A stretch of 64,000 bases of DNA from Neptunicoccus cionae (GTDB taxonomy: Bacteria; Pseudomonadota; Alphaproteobacteria; Rhodobacterales; Rhodobacteraceae): NCBI RefSeq assembly GCF_002860325.1, contig NZ_PKOJ01000006.1, positions 186,001-250,000 of the forward strand. Reading direction: 5' to 3'. Shown here piece after piece: positions 25,101 through 32,595 of this stretch (the first letter of the stretch is position 1; the number at the start of each line of letters is the position of its first letter). A program made the position numbers and the translations under genes. The notes under the pieces were generated by a model, which had not been told where the DNA came from, did not search any database, and saw only the letters and a program-made list of their open reading frames with translations.

Positions 25101-26885
25101 ATCGCCGCCATCGTTGCCAACCAACCGGTTGGCGCGTTCATCGCCGCGCAACCGGACCGCACGGGAATCCCGCATGATAATATTCTCAATCCCATCCAGC
25201 GCGTCATGGTCGCGACCGTCCCAAGCCGTCCCTTCGACCAGATCCACGACAACCGTGGAACTGCCATCGGGATCAACCGGAAACAGCCAGGTGTCGTTGC
25301 CAGCGCCGCCAAAGACCTCATCCGCCCCGCCGCTTGCAATAATGACGTCATCCCCGTCTCCGCCGTAGATTGTGTCTACAAAGTCAGACCCTGTGATGCG
25401 GTCGTCGCCCCCGAATCCGGAGATCGTTGTCGAGAATGTGCCCCCGTACAGGAAATCGTTCTTTTCAGTCCCCTCCAGCACAGCGCTTTCAGCAACTTTT
25501 ACGTTTTCAATCAATTCCTTGTAAGTGAAATGGTCGAACCCGAAGTAAAAATCCTCTACCCCGTAAACGGTTTCATATCCCTGAGTGAAATAAGCGTTCA
25601 CAGGATTTTGGTGGAAAAAGACGATGCCATCGCCGTCTTCCGTGCTGAAAAAGGAATACTCCGACAGACCACCGGAAAAGCGCAGGCTGTCCTTGTCTCC
25701 TGCGCCCCCATAAATTGTGTCGTTCCCCTGTGTTGCAAAAACGAGATCATTGCCCGCCCCCGCAGTTACGGTGTCATTGCCTGCGCGCGCGTTGATAACA
25801 TCGGAAAATTCGGTGCCTTGTAATTCATCCGCATTCTCGGTCCCGAGGATCAGGCGATCCGAGGGCTCATCCCCGAACTCGTCGAAAATCTTGCTAACAA
25901 AGTCATCAAGAAACCCGTCCAAATCGTAATCCCAGCCTTCCACAGCAAAAAGATCACCCAATTCGCCGAATTTTGCGAAGATCTCATCCAATTTTGCTTC
26001 CAGCCCGTTCAGGGCATCCACGTCTGGAAGGGCGGAAGAAATTTTGTCCGTCAGCTTGTCCAAAAGCTTGTTGATACCTGTTTTCTCCATGATCCAATCG
26101 AGCACCGGCTCCACCGTCACCCTGAAAACAAACCCAATCGCATCCAGCAGCGGCTCAATCGGTTTCAGCTTGGAATAGACAATCTCCAGCGGTTTCTTGA
26201 GAAAAGACAGGCTTTCGGCAACCGCCTGAAACTTGCCCGCAACAGTCACCAGAGCGTTCAGACCACCCACTTTGAAGGCATCGGTAAAGGCGTCCAGTTC
26301 ATCTTTCAGAGTGTCATAAGTTCCGTTCAGCGTTTCAAGCACATCGTTCAGCGGATCTGTGAAGACTTCAGCGGTATCTGAAAGCGGTTTTAACGTATCA
26401 TGTTCCGGTCCGTCGATTTCATCCACTGTATCGAATGTATCGACCATTTCTTCGGTGTAACTCTCCACCTCATAGACTTTAATTGCGACGTTGAGCATTT
26501 TCGCCTCAAGCGCAGAAAGCTTCTTTTCTGCATTCTTGAGTTTCTCGATGTACTTGCCTTCTTCTATCTTGATCCGAAGATCATGGGCTTTTTCTTCAAG
26601 CTTATCGGCAACCGACTTTACCTTTTCCAGAACAACCTTAGCGACCTTGGCGACAGACTTTAGCGGACCGGCATTGCTCATAATCTTGACAGTCAGCAAC
26701 ATGGCATCCACCTGCTTGCCAAAATCGTCAGCCTGTTTCTCAATTTTAGTTGCGTATTCAAGCGCTTGTCGTGCGAACTTCACATCCTGTCGGATCTCGC
26801 GAACCTCTGAGCGCGCTTCGATCACATTTCTTCGGGTCTCCCCCAGATTTTCGTCAAAAGCTTTTAACTCTGCGCCGGCTCCCAT
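22194..26885 (-). CDS. Large RTX protein with helical N-terminal domain, 1563 aa
   Basis: A probable type I secretion substrate. Residues about 1-340 are non-repetitive and largely helical, with Lys/Glu heptad-like stretches (EKVKSVADKLEEKAHD) that suggest coiled coils. From about 345 to 1460 there are many blocks of calcium-binding nonapeptides (GGxGxDxLxGG) separated by beta-rich linkers. The last 100 residues are the standard end module (ADVFAFNS, ITDFGTGRDLIDLSG) and finish GDFIL. There is no Sec signal. GGGAGA precedes the ATG. No protease, lipase or adhesin domain is recognised. It is transcribed alone. Adhesion, biofilm or surface-layer roles are typical guesses for such proteins; none is proven here. 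Confidence 0.88.
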   Translation of the reverse strand: MGAGAELKAFDENLGETRRNVIEARSEVREIRQDVKFARQALEYATKIEKQADDFGKQVDAMLLTVKIMSNAGPLKSVAKVAKVVLEKVKSVADKLEEKAHDLRIKIEEGKYIEKLKNAEKKLSALEAKMLNVAIKVYEVESYTEEMVDTFDTVDEIDGPEHDTLKPLSDTAEVFTDPLNDVLETLNGTYDTLKDELDAFTDAFKVGGLNALVTVAGKFQAVAESLSFLKKPLEIVYSKLKPIEPLLDAIGFVFRVTVEPVLDWIMEKTGINKLLDKLTDKISSALPDVDALNGLEAKLDEIFAKFGELGDLFAVEGWDYDLDGFLDDFVSKIFDEFGDEPSDRLILGTENADELQGTEFSDVINARAGNDTVTAGAGNDLVFATQGNDTIYGGAGDKDSLRFSGGLSEYSFFSTEDGDGIVFFHQNPVNAYFTQGYETVYGVEDFYFGFDHFTYKELIENVKVAESAVLEGTEKNDFLYGGTFSTTISGFGGDDRITGSDFVDTIYGGDGDDVIIASGGADEVFGGAGNDTWLFPVDPDGSSTVVVDLVEGTAWDGRDHDALDGIENIIMRDSRAVRLRGDERANRLVGNDGGDYIDGRNGNDQIFGGDGKDVLVGGLGQDSLFGGAHFDQLVGGGTPEDGLGDFFDGGEGSDWLTYSPEDLRFGSFERVDPQPDTGSLRIYGGEGRVERLDEDGSVLATDIFVNISKVTGGSESDTLYGASNPDNMSVQIDGGAGDDVLFSNGAPLVAGGDGDDLIQLTLPDAIYNSTNFDGGGGYDTLDTRTLDEVRFYLRKVGAIGSSFRGFDASESSELGVEDDLAETYASQLFSGTLDGIERLYLGDLADEVQLLGDDRMTIYGGGGNDILIRDPSTDGSTFGELYGGTGDDYMRLRDFGFLFGGAGKDTMIVGSGGSGNDMTVDGGADDDLLQVQRFRGELAGGTGYDRLQFDLSSHSTAPRTVNVDLEAGTVSAEGGSNEITATVSGFEELIGNDYASRSDRFFGTEGSERFVGLNGADLLDGRGGNDELFGGAGQDLLYGGAGEDLLHGGGGNDTLYGGTGRDTASYDTAVPDTESGAVMAANFGAIVANLADGTVTGAHGTDRLFEIENVTGTNLGDTITGSAESNGLNGGAGDDLLYGAGGDDILNVGLGNDTAYGGNGDDIFSLDGGNNILYGGAGEDSLELGANSGTVWLTFATQSYQAVLRADVPVWQDTGTSEARIYEGVSLTPQDILETGHSFANEAADLTRVLPDLDDPESGAFQIRLQNTLGAEVRGVFEDIEKVIGGTGNAVLDLWLAEGVQSYDGSAGRKDTLDFTAFETGVFYDMRNGDTDSTYLEGDMLTGIDDIIGSRFADRYTGDFRGNEIFGKGGPDVLLGRGGKDALLGNGGDDSLNGGNGNDLLRGGGGRDDMVGAKGSDLLRGDKGRDVLAGKGGADMLAGGKGDDKLHGGTGNDILTGGQGRDVMVGGKGADVFAFNSTTDTTNSKLDKITDFGTGRDLIDLSGLDGSFAFLGKSGFTGTAKEVNFLKVGGDTIVQIDADADGVADMKFVLAGFSGLNSGDFIL

Positions 26886-27024
26886 CGGTTATCTCCCAAT
26901 ATCTTTCGGACAAATGCCCTGTGTAAATGAATAAAATCCGGCACAGAAATGACGTACCTTCCCCTAGGTTAACCAGAAACACCCGTATCGGGTATCAGGT
27001 GATCACCCCATTTTTGAGAGAGAG

Positions 27025-29019
27025 TTAGCGATTTGATGGGTCGAGCAGGACGGAAACGCAGCTACCGCCGCTGTGCAGCAAGCGTGAATTCAGCCGTAAA
27101 CCGTGCGTTTCAACAAGCGATTGCACGATGGACAACCCCAATCCGTGGCCATCGGTATCGCCTGTCATTTCTCCGCGAACGGCCCGCCTTTGCAACTGCT
27201 CCAGCAACTCCGGCGATAGGCCTTCTCCTGTGTCATACACTTCAAGCCACAAGGCTCCCTCACGGTGGCGCACGCCGAAAAGAACCTTGCCCTCATTTGT
27301 ATATTTGATGCCGTTAGACACGAGATTGGTTACGATACGCATCACATCAAGGGGCGGCAGCTCCACCACGGCACTGCTGGACACATAGCGCAAGGAAATC
27401 CCTTTCGCGGCCGCTTCCGGCGCAAACATTTCCTTCACCGTGCGCAGCACCTCTTCCATGACGACCGTGTCAGCTACCCCTTCAGGCGCGTCGCCGCCAA
27501 ACTCTTCCACTTCAAGGTCCAGTTTCCGAGACACCAGCTCTTCCAGATAGGTGAAAGTCTCTTCTATCTGGCCGGCCCTGTCCCCATGCCCGCCAGCAAC
27601 CTGACCATCGACCATCTGTTGGATATTCAATCGAAGCGCGTAAAGCGGTTGCCTCAGATCATGCACCGTATCTGCGATGCGCTGATTAGAGTTTTCGGCG
27701 AACTTCAGGGCCAGTGCATATTTTGCTTCAAGATCCCGTAAACGGCGGGACATCTTCAGATTTCGTTCCGCTTCATTCAGGCTAACCTCCAGAGCGTGTG
27801 CGCGCGCCTGGCGCATCTGGTTGAACCGGTCAAGGATCGCTGCCCCCATCAAAGCTGCATCCATAACGAAGACAATACGCATGCTGTCGAATTGCACCTC
27901 TTCCGAAATCTCGATCCCGAACCAGTGGCGGGAAGTCATGATTGCGCTTGAAATAACGGCGCCGAACCACGCAATTGCAAAAAACCGCACTTCCTTGAAC
28001 CGTTTCCGCGCCGCGATCACCCCTGACGTTGTGAACAAGACTGCTGCGCAGAGTGCGAGCAACACCAGAATTTTTTTGACCGCCTGAGTATCCACGGCAA
28101 CAGTTGAAACCACCAGAGCGAACACACCGAAAATCAGCGCGAGCAATACCTTGTCCAGCCAGGGATGGTATTCCCGCGTAGAGAGAAACAGCCGTGTAAA
28201 ATTTGCGCCCGAAGCAATCAGACCCGTCCCGAGCAAAACAGAAGAATACCCGTTAAACAGGGGCAGACCCGGCCAGAGATATTGGAAAGCATTGCCATCT
28301 CCGTGCATGATAAAAAGCAGCCCGAAGCCAGCAAATGCACTATAGGCTGCAAAAATCACCTGTCGGGTCGCAACGAACGCGGCAAACGCGATCAGGACCA
28401 GCAACAGCAACATCCCGTAATAGATAAAATTCTTGGCAGTTTTACGCGCTGCGAGGGCGTTGAACTCCTGCGCGGAGCGAAGCGCAAACGACAACTGGCT
28501 TGATCCGCCGGAGCGATACTTCAGCAGAAACTGGTGGGTCTCTTCCTTCGGGAGAGTAAATGCGACCACCAGTTCGGGATAGCGAACGGAGCGGTCCGAG
28601 AACGGCGAATCCGGTTGATGCTGTTCCAAAAGAACAGGCGTCCCATCCGGCGGAACCTGATACAGTTCCAGTGCCTGTAGGAAATTCTCTCGGAAATGCA
28701 GCCGCCAGTCCGTGGGCGCATCCGGTCGGGATTTCACCGCAAACCGCAACCAGATAGAGGCTTTGGTATACCCGAATTCCGCAGTTTTGGTTTCCAGAGG
28801 CTTGAAATTGCTACGGATCGGATCGCTTGTAATTTCGGCGATACCGAGCGATCCGTCATGATCCAGATAGTATTCGACATGCCCCCGCATCTCTGCCTGT
28901 GAAGGGGCTTTAGAAAGCAGATAAGGCTTGATAGACTGGGCTGTAACAACAGAACCTGCACTTAGACAGATTAAAAACAAATATAAACTAATTAAAATTC
29001 GGCATGTTTTTCTGGCCAT
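27025..29019 (-). CDS. Membrane sensor histidine kinase with 7TMR-DISM sensor
   Basis: A 664-residue kinase. It has a signal peptide (about 1-27), a periplasmic 7TMR-DISMED2-like domain (about 35-185), seven transmembrane helices (about 197-400), a coiled coil, a His-box TVHDLRQPL with phospho-acceptor H453, and an HATPase domain (N-box NLVSNGIKYT 565-574, G1 DTGEG 596-600, G2 GHGLGLS 624-630). The sensor type binds carbohydrates or other small ligands in related proteins. The H-box HDLRQPL is the variant found in kinases that pair with LuxR-type regulators. It is divergent from the response regulator, with at most 28 bases between the two starts. Confidence 0.92.
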   Translation of the reverse strand: MARKTCRILISLYLFLICLSAGSVVTAQSIKPYLLSKAPSQAEMRGHVEYYLDHDGSLGIAEITSDPIRSNFKPLETKTAEFGYTKASIWLRFAVKSRPDAPTDWRLHFRENFLQALELYQVPPDGTPVLLEQHQPDSPFSDRSVRYPELVVAFTLPKEETHQFLLKYRSGGSSQLSFALRSAQEFNALAARKTAKNFIYYGMLLLLVLIAFAAFVATRQVIFAAYSAFAGFGLLFIMHGDGNAFQYLWPGLPLFNGYSSVLLGTGLIASGANFTRLFLSTREYHPWLDKVLLALIFGVFALVVSTVAVDTQAVKKILVLLALCAAVLFTTSGVIAARKRFKEVRFFAIAWFGAVISSAIMTSRHWFGIEISEEVQFDSMRIVFVMDAALMGAAILDRFNQMRQARAHALEVSLNEAERNLKMSRRLRDLEAKYALALKFAENSNQRIADTVHDLRQPLYALRLNIQQMVDGQVAGGHGDRAGQIEETFTYLEELVSRKLDLEVEEFGGDAPEGVADTVVMEEVLRTVKEMFAPEAAAKGISLRYVSSSAVVELPPLDVMRIVTNLVSNGIKYTNEGKVLFGVRHREGALWLEVYDTGEGLSPELLEQLQRRAVRGEMTGDTDGHGLGLSIVQSLVETHGLRLNSRLLHSGGSCVSVLLDPSNR

Positions 29020-29026
29020 AATGGCC
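29014..29026. promoter_or_regulatory. Palindrome over the kinase start codon
   Basis: GGCCAT (29014-29019) and ATGGCC (29021-29026) form a perfect dyad around one base. It covers the kinase start codon and lies in the very short divergent spacer. It could be an operator for the partner response regulator or a translational element; this is position-based inference only. Confidence 0.3.
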
Positions 29027-29047
29027 CCAGATTAGGGAAACGTTGAA

Positions 29048-29674
29048 ATTATAGCTAGTAGAGTTCTTATCGTAGACGATCATGCGATCACCGTGGGTGG
29101 TCTGGAACAGGTTTTGCGCGATCATGCCCGCTTTGAAGTTGTTGGTACCAGCACCAGCGGGCTGGAGGCTATCGGGCTGGCACGAAAGCTATCCCCGGAT
29201 CTTATGGTCCTTGATTACGCCATGCCCGATGTAAACGGACTCGACGTTTTTCTTGAAGTGTCACGGTGGTCGCCAGATACGAAGACAGCGCTCGTCACCG
29301 GTACATCGAACACGAAACTCTTGCACCGGTTGCGTGATGCCGGCGTGCACGGATTATTCCAGAAGAGCAGCGACCCCACGCTGCTTTGTGCCGGTTTCCT
29401 GCGCATTCTTGCCGGAGAGTCCGTCACCTGTCCGGCAACGGCAGCGCAGATGCGCGAGCCCCATGCCTCTGCGAACCTGTCCCACCGGGAAATAGAGGTC
29501 CTGAATTGTATTGCCGACGGGCTAACCAACGCGAAATCAGCCGATAAACTGAATATCAGTCCCAAAACAGTAGACAGCCACCGCACCGCTCTGATGCGCA
29601 AACTGGGTGTCAATTCCACAGCAAGCCTGTTGATCCGTGCCGTTCGTGAAGGTCTGATCGACATCGGAAAGTAG
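29048..29674 (+). CDS. LuxR/NarL-family response regulator, apparent ATT start
   Basis: A receiver plus LuxR DNA-binding regulator of about 208 residues. The receiver needs the acidic pair D10-D11 (VLIVDDH), the phospho-acceptor D56 (VLDYAMPD) and K106; the C-terminal HTH is SHREIEVLNCIADGLTNAKS and onward. The first ordinary start codon in frame is a GTG at 29093, which would delete the acidic pair. Upstream to the in-frame stop at 29033-29035 there is no ATG, GTG or TTG. An AGGGAA ribosome binding site (29034-29039) is well placed for ATT at 29048, so I annotate that. A sequencing error is the alternative. It pairs with the divergent histidine kinase. Confidence 0.8.
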   Translation: MIASRVLIVDDHAITVGGLEQVLRDHARFEVVGTSTSGLEAIGLARKLSPDLMVLDYAMPDVNGLDVFLEVSRWSPDTKTALVTGTSNTKLLHRLRDAGVHGLFQKSSDPTLLCAGFLRILAGESVTCPATAAQMREPHASANLSHREIEVLNCIADGLTNAKSADKLNISPKTVDSHRTALMRKLGVNSTASLLIRAVREGLIDIGK

Positions 29675-29741
29675 CGTTACAACGGAAAACGCCTGCTGCA
29701 ATGCCAACAAGAAAAAAACCGGCAAACCTCTAAAAACCCAA

Positions 29742-29770
29742 TTGAACCTGCGCTCAGAACCCCCTATACC
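29742..29770 (+). promoter_or_regulatory. Promoter of tRNA-Arg
   Basis: A -35 box TTGAAC (29742-29747) and a -10 box TATACC (29765-29770) are separated by 17 bases. The predicted start would be only a few bases before the mature tRNA at 29781. Confidence 0.65.
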
Positions 29771-29780
29771 CCCGTCTCAG

Positions 29781-29857
<77 letters not shown>

Positions 29858-30089
29858 ATCATTTCAATGACTTAGCATGCTACGGGTGAGCGGCGGCCTT
29901 GGCCGGTTAACCACCAGTGCGGCGTCAGGCATTCAGACCTTAGCGTCTACGCTCGAATTAATCACTTTCTTCAGATTGGCGATGTAGCAAAAATTGCTTT
30001 GTCTGCCACACCACACATAAATCGCAGCCCAATATCGGTCCCAGCCATTTGCGAACCAACGCCGGATTGTCTGAAACAAACTTCTGCGA

Positions 30090-30821
30090 TCAAAGCCGGT
30101 AACTCGGCAGCAGCTGGAACGCGTCGCGCAAGGCATCCCCCCAACCTGACGAAATTGCCTGATACACTTCGTCGTCTGCATTGATCCGCTTGGTACGACC
30201 ATTGGAAAACGAGTCATTCTCATAGATTTGCAGATCAAAAGGCAAACCAACGGAAAGGTTTGATTTTACGGTTGAATCAAAGGAAACGAGCAGCAGTTTT
30301 ATCGCATCGGCAAAATCCATCTTTCGCTCGTATGCCCGCACAAGGATCGGCTTTCCGTACTTCGTTTCACCGATCTGGAAAAAAGGTGTGTCGTCAGTAA
30401 TCTCTATGAAGTTACCTTCAGGGTAGATCATAAATATTGTCGGCTTGCCGCCTTTGATCTGGCCTCCCAAAATGATCGAAGCGCCAAACTGATCTTCGGA
30501 AGTTTGCCCTGTAAGGGAGGATTCGGCGATCACCTCGCGCAATGTGGCCCCAACCAGCCTTGCGACCTGAAACATGGTCGGCAGGTGCAAGATGCTTGGA
30601 TCACGGTCCCCCTCCGAAACAGATCGTTCGGACAGCAAACTGATGAGCGATTGTGTCGTCGCAAGATTGCCCGCTGTCATAATGGTGATTGCGCGCTCGT
30701 CCGGCACTTGCCAATGGAACATTTTCTTACTGACAGCAAAATTATCAACACCCGCGCTGGTGCGTGTATCGGACATAAAGACCAACCCGTGATCCAGCCG
30801 CATTCCGATGCAATACGTCAT
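30090..30821 (-). CDS. Anbu, proteasome-like peptidase
   Basis: A 243-residue protein of the Ntn-hydrolase fold, belonging to Anbu (ancestral beta subunit), a bacterial relative of proteasome beta subunits and HslV. The N-terminus MTYCIGMRLDHGLVFMSDTR is characteristic; removal of Met would expose Thr2 as the nucleophile. SAGVDNF and a late GLPFDLQIY segment also fit. It is the last gene of a four-gene minus-strand operon with an ATP-grasp protein, an alpha-E protein and a transglutaminase-like protein, the standard Anbu neighbourhood. The substrates and physiological role of Anbu are still poorly defined; a link to peptide tags or peptide synthesis by the ATP-grasp partner has been proposed. 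Confidence 0.93.
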   Translation of the reverse strand: MTYCIGMRLDHGLVFMSDTRTSAGVDNFAVSKKMFHWQVPDERAITIMTAGNLATTQSLISLLSERSVSEGDRDPSILHLPTMFQVARLVGATLREVIAESSLTGQTSEDQFGASIILGGQIKGGKPTIFMIYPEGNFIEITDDTPFFQIGETKYGKPILVRAYERKMDFADAIKLLLVSFDSTVKSNLSVGLPFDLQIYENDSFSNGRTKRINADDEVYQAISSGWGDALRDAFQLLPSYRL

Positions 30822-30855
30822 TTCATTCTATCCCAGACCAAACTTCAGCATCTCT

Positions 30856-31653
30856 TTACTGCTGTACTTGCAAAGATACCAATAAAGTTTCATCTGCACT
30901 GCCCATACGCAGACCTTCAACAGGGGCCGCATCGCGTGCATCCCGACCGATGGCGATACGGACGTATTTTTCATCCGGTGAAACGCCGTTTGATACGTCA
31001 AAGCCCACCCATCCAAGCCCCTGAATAAAGACTTCGGCCCACGCATGGGTTGCTTCCTGCTGCACCTGTTCATTGATCCTGAGATACCCGCTGACATAGC
31101 GGGCGGGAAGGCCCGACAGGCGGACGGCTGAGATAAATATCTGCGCATGGTCCTGACAGACACCGGCATCCCCTTGCAGCGCTTCCTCCGCGGGTGTGTC
31201 GACAGCGGTTCCGCCCGTTTTATAGGGGAGTGTCTGGAGAATGGTATTTGAAAGAGTGTGCAAATCTGAAAGTTGCGCACTGGCGTCCGATGTAATTTTT
31301 GGCAGAGCCCTGATCGCTTCGCCGGGCATCGTCAATGCGGTGGGCTGGAGAAAATGCCACAGTGGCGCGCGGCCAAATACCTGTCCGAGAACACCGGTTT
31401 CACTAAGCGTTCTCACAAGGCCTGCGGCCTGAATGCTTAAAGCAGTGGCGCCCGGCGCAATGCTTACCAGATCCACATGATTGCCGTAGTGATCGGTATA
31501 GCTTGCCTCGATCTTGCCCCCTGCAATCTCAACGGACCAGTTTTCAACCTGTTGCATGACAGAGGTTAACGGGCGCAGACGCACCTTTTGCAACGCGTAA
31601 TCCACGGGCGCGTTATACAGGTATTCGGTGGTGTGGCTAATGTTGAGTTCCAT
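30856..31653 (-). CDS. Transglutaminase-like cysteine peptidase of the Anbu operon
   Basis: A 265-residue cytoplasmic protein with the N-terminal beta domain of bacterial transglutaminase-like proteins (about 1-90) and a papain-like catalytic core. The triad is visible: C166 (GDAGVCQDHA), H203 (THAWAEVF) and D219 (GWVGFDVSNG). Its ATG overlaps the stop of the alpha-E gene (TAATG), indicating coupled translation. Such proteins usually cleave or form isopeptide or amide bonds. Its partner set suggests action on a peptide or peptide-like product of the ATP-grasp enzyme; this is inference from the conserved cluster. Confidence 0.92.
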   Translation of the reverse strand: MELNISHTTEYLYNAPVDYALQKVRLRPLTSVMQQVENWSVEIAGGKIEASYTDHYGNHVDLVSIAPGATALSIQAAGLVRTLSETGVLGQVFGRAPLWHFLQPTALTMPGEAIRALPKITSDASAQLSDLHTLSNTILQTLPYKTGGTAVDTPAEEALQGDAGVCQDHAQIFISAVRLSGLPARYVSGYLRINEQVQQEATHAWAEVFIQGLGWVGFDVSNGVSPDEKYVRIAIGRDARDAAPVEGLRMGSADETLLVSLQVQQ

Positions 31654-32594
31654 TACCCTGTGAACCTGTAATCTATTTCGATCTGCTGTGCGAGACTGGC
31701 GGTGCTGTCAATCACTTCGTTAACAAACTGGTGCAGCCCCTCGTCGAAGATGGAATGGATATCCGGCTTTAACAACAGCGTCCTAAGCGCGTCGGCCATC
31801 TCATGCGAGGCGTATCTGGTGCCATACTCCTCTGCCATATGTGAAAGGCTTTTTACGATCTGGCCCGCGCTAAATGCCAACGAACGCGGCATACGCCGGT
31901 CGAGGATCAGAAACTCCGCGATGGCAGGTGCGGTAAAGTCTTCCTCAACAGCCCATCGAAAGGAGCGATGCGCCGATACCGAGCGCAAAATCGTTTCCCA
32001 TTGGACATTGTCCAGATGGCTGCCCACAAAAGACGGCGCTGGCAGCAGCGAATAGTATTTCACATCAACAATCCGCGCCGTGTTGTCCATCCGCTCGACA
32101 AACGTACCAAGGCGGCAAAAATCGTAGATGTCGTTGCGCAGCATGGTCCCGTGCAATGCGCCGCGCACAAGACCGGACTGCTGGCGGATGGTGGCAAGTA
32201 CAGCAGGCAGTTCTGTTTGCGGCACCTCATCCTTCAACAGGTCCGTAAACAGCATCCAGGTTTCGTTGACAGCGCACCAGACTTCGGTCGTCAATGCGGT
32301 TCGAACAAGACGCGCGTTATCACGGGCGGATTTGATGATCGACAGAACCGAACTCGGGTTCGTGCGTTCTCGCAAAAGGAAGTTGACCACCTGCGAACTG
32401 TCATAGCTGTCGTAGATCGCTTCGTAGGCCTGTTGTGCAGCAAGCGTGGAAATCACGGATTGCCATTCTGCCTCTGCTGTGGTGGATCGCGTCAGGGCAA
32501 TGCGGAAGCCCGCTTCGATCAGACGCGCGGTATTCTCGGCCCTCTCAAGGGACCGGAACATCCAGTAGAGCCCACCAGCGGTTTTTCCCAACAT
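31653..32594 (-). CDS. Alpha-E domain protein
   Basis: A 313-residue all-alpha protein of the alpha-E family (start MLGKTAGGLYWMFRSLERAENTAR, abridged), named for its helical content and conserved Glu/Arg residues such as RAENTARLIEAGF and FVERMDNTARIVD. The family is nearly always adjacent to circularly permuted ATP-grasp and transglutaminase-like genes, as here. It starts 1 base after the ATP-grasp stop and overlaps the next start. No enzymatic activity is established; it is thought to be an accessory to the ATP-grasp enzyme. Confidence 0.92.
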   Translation of the reverse strand: MLGKTAGGLYWMFRSLERAENTARLIEAGFRIALTRSTTAEAEWQSVISTLAAQQAYEAIYDSYDSSQVVNFLLRERTNPSSVLSIIKSARDNARLVRTALTTEVWCAVNETWMLFTDLLKDEVPQTELPAVLATIRQQSGLVRGALHGTMLRNDIYDFCRLGTFVERMDNTARIVDVKYYSLLPAPSFVGSHLDNVQWETILRSVSAHRSFRWAVEEDFTAPAIAEFLILDRRMPRSLAFSAGQIVKSLSHMAEEYGTRYASHEMADALRTLLLKPDIHSIFDEGLHQFVNEVIDSTASLAQQIEIDYRFTG

Positions 32595-32595
32595 A

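Noticed and set aside
22194-26885. Repetitive DNA that could suggest a CRISPR array or tandem repeat
   Set aside because: The repetition follows codon triplets of RTX nonapeptides and varies in sequence; there are no identical repeats with unique spacers.
29933-30250. A 105-residue frame at the 3' end of the Anbu gene
   Set aside because: It overlaps Anbu in another frame, has unusual Cys/Trp/Arg content and no ribosome binding site.
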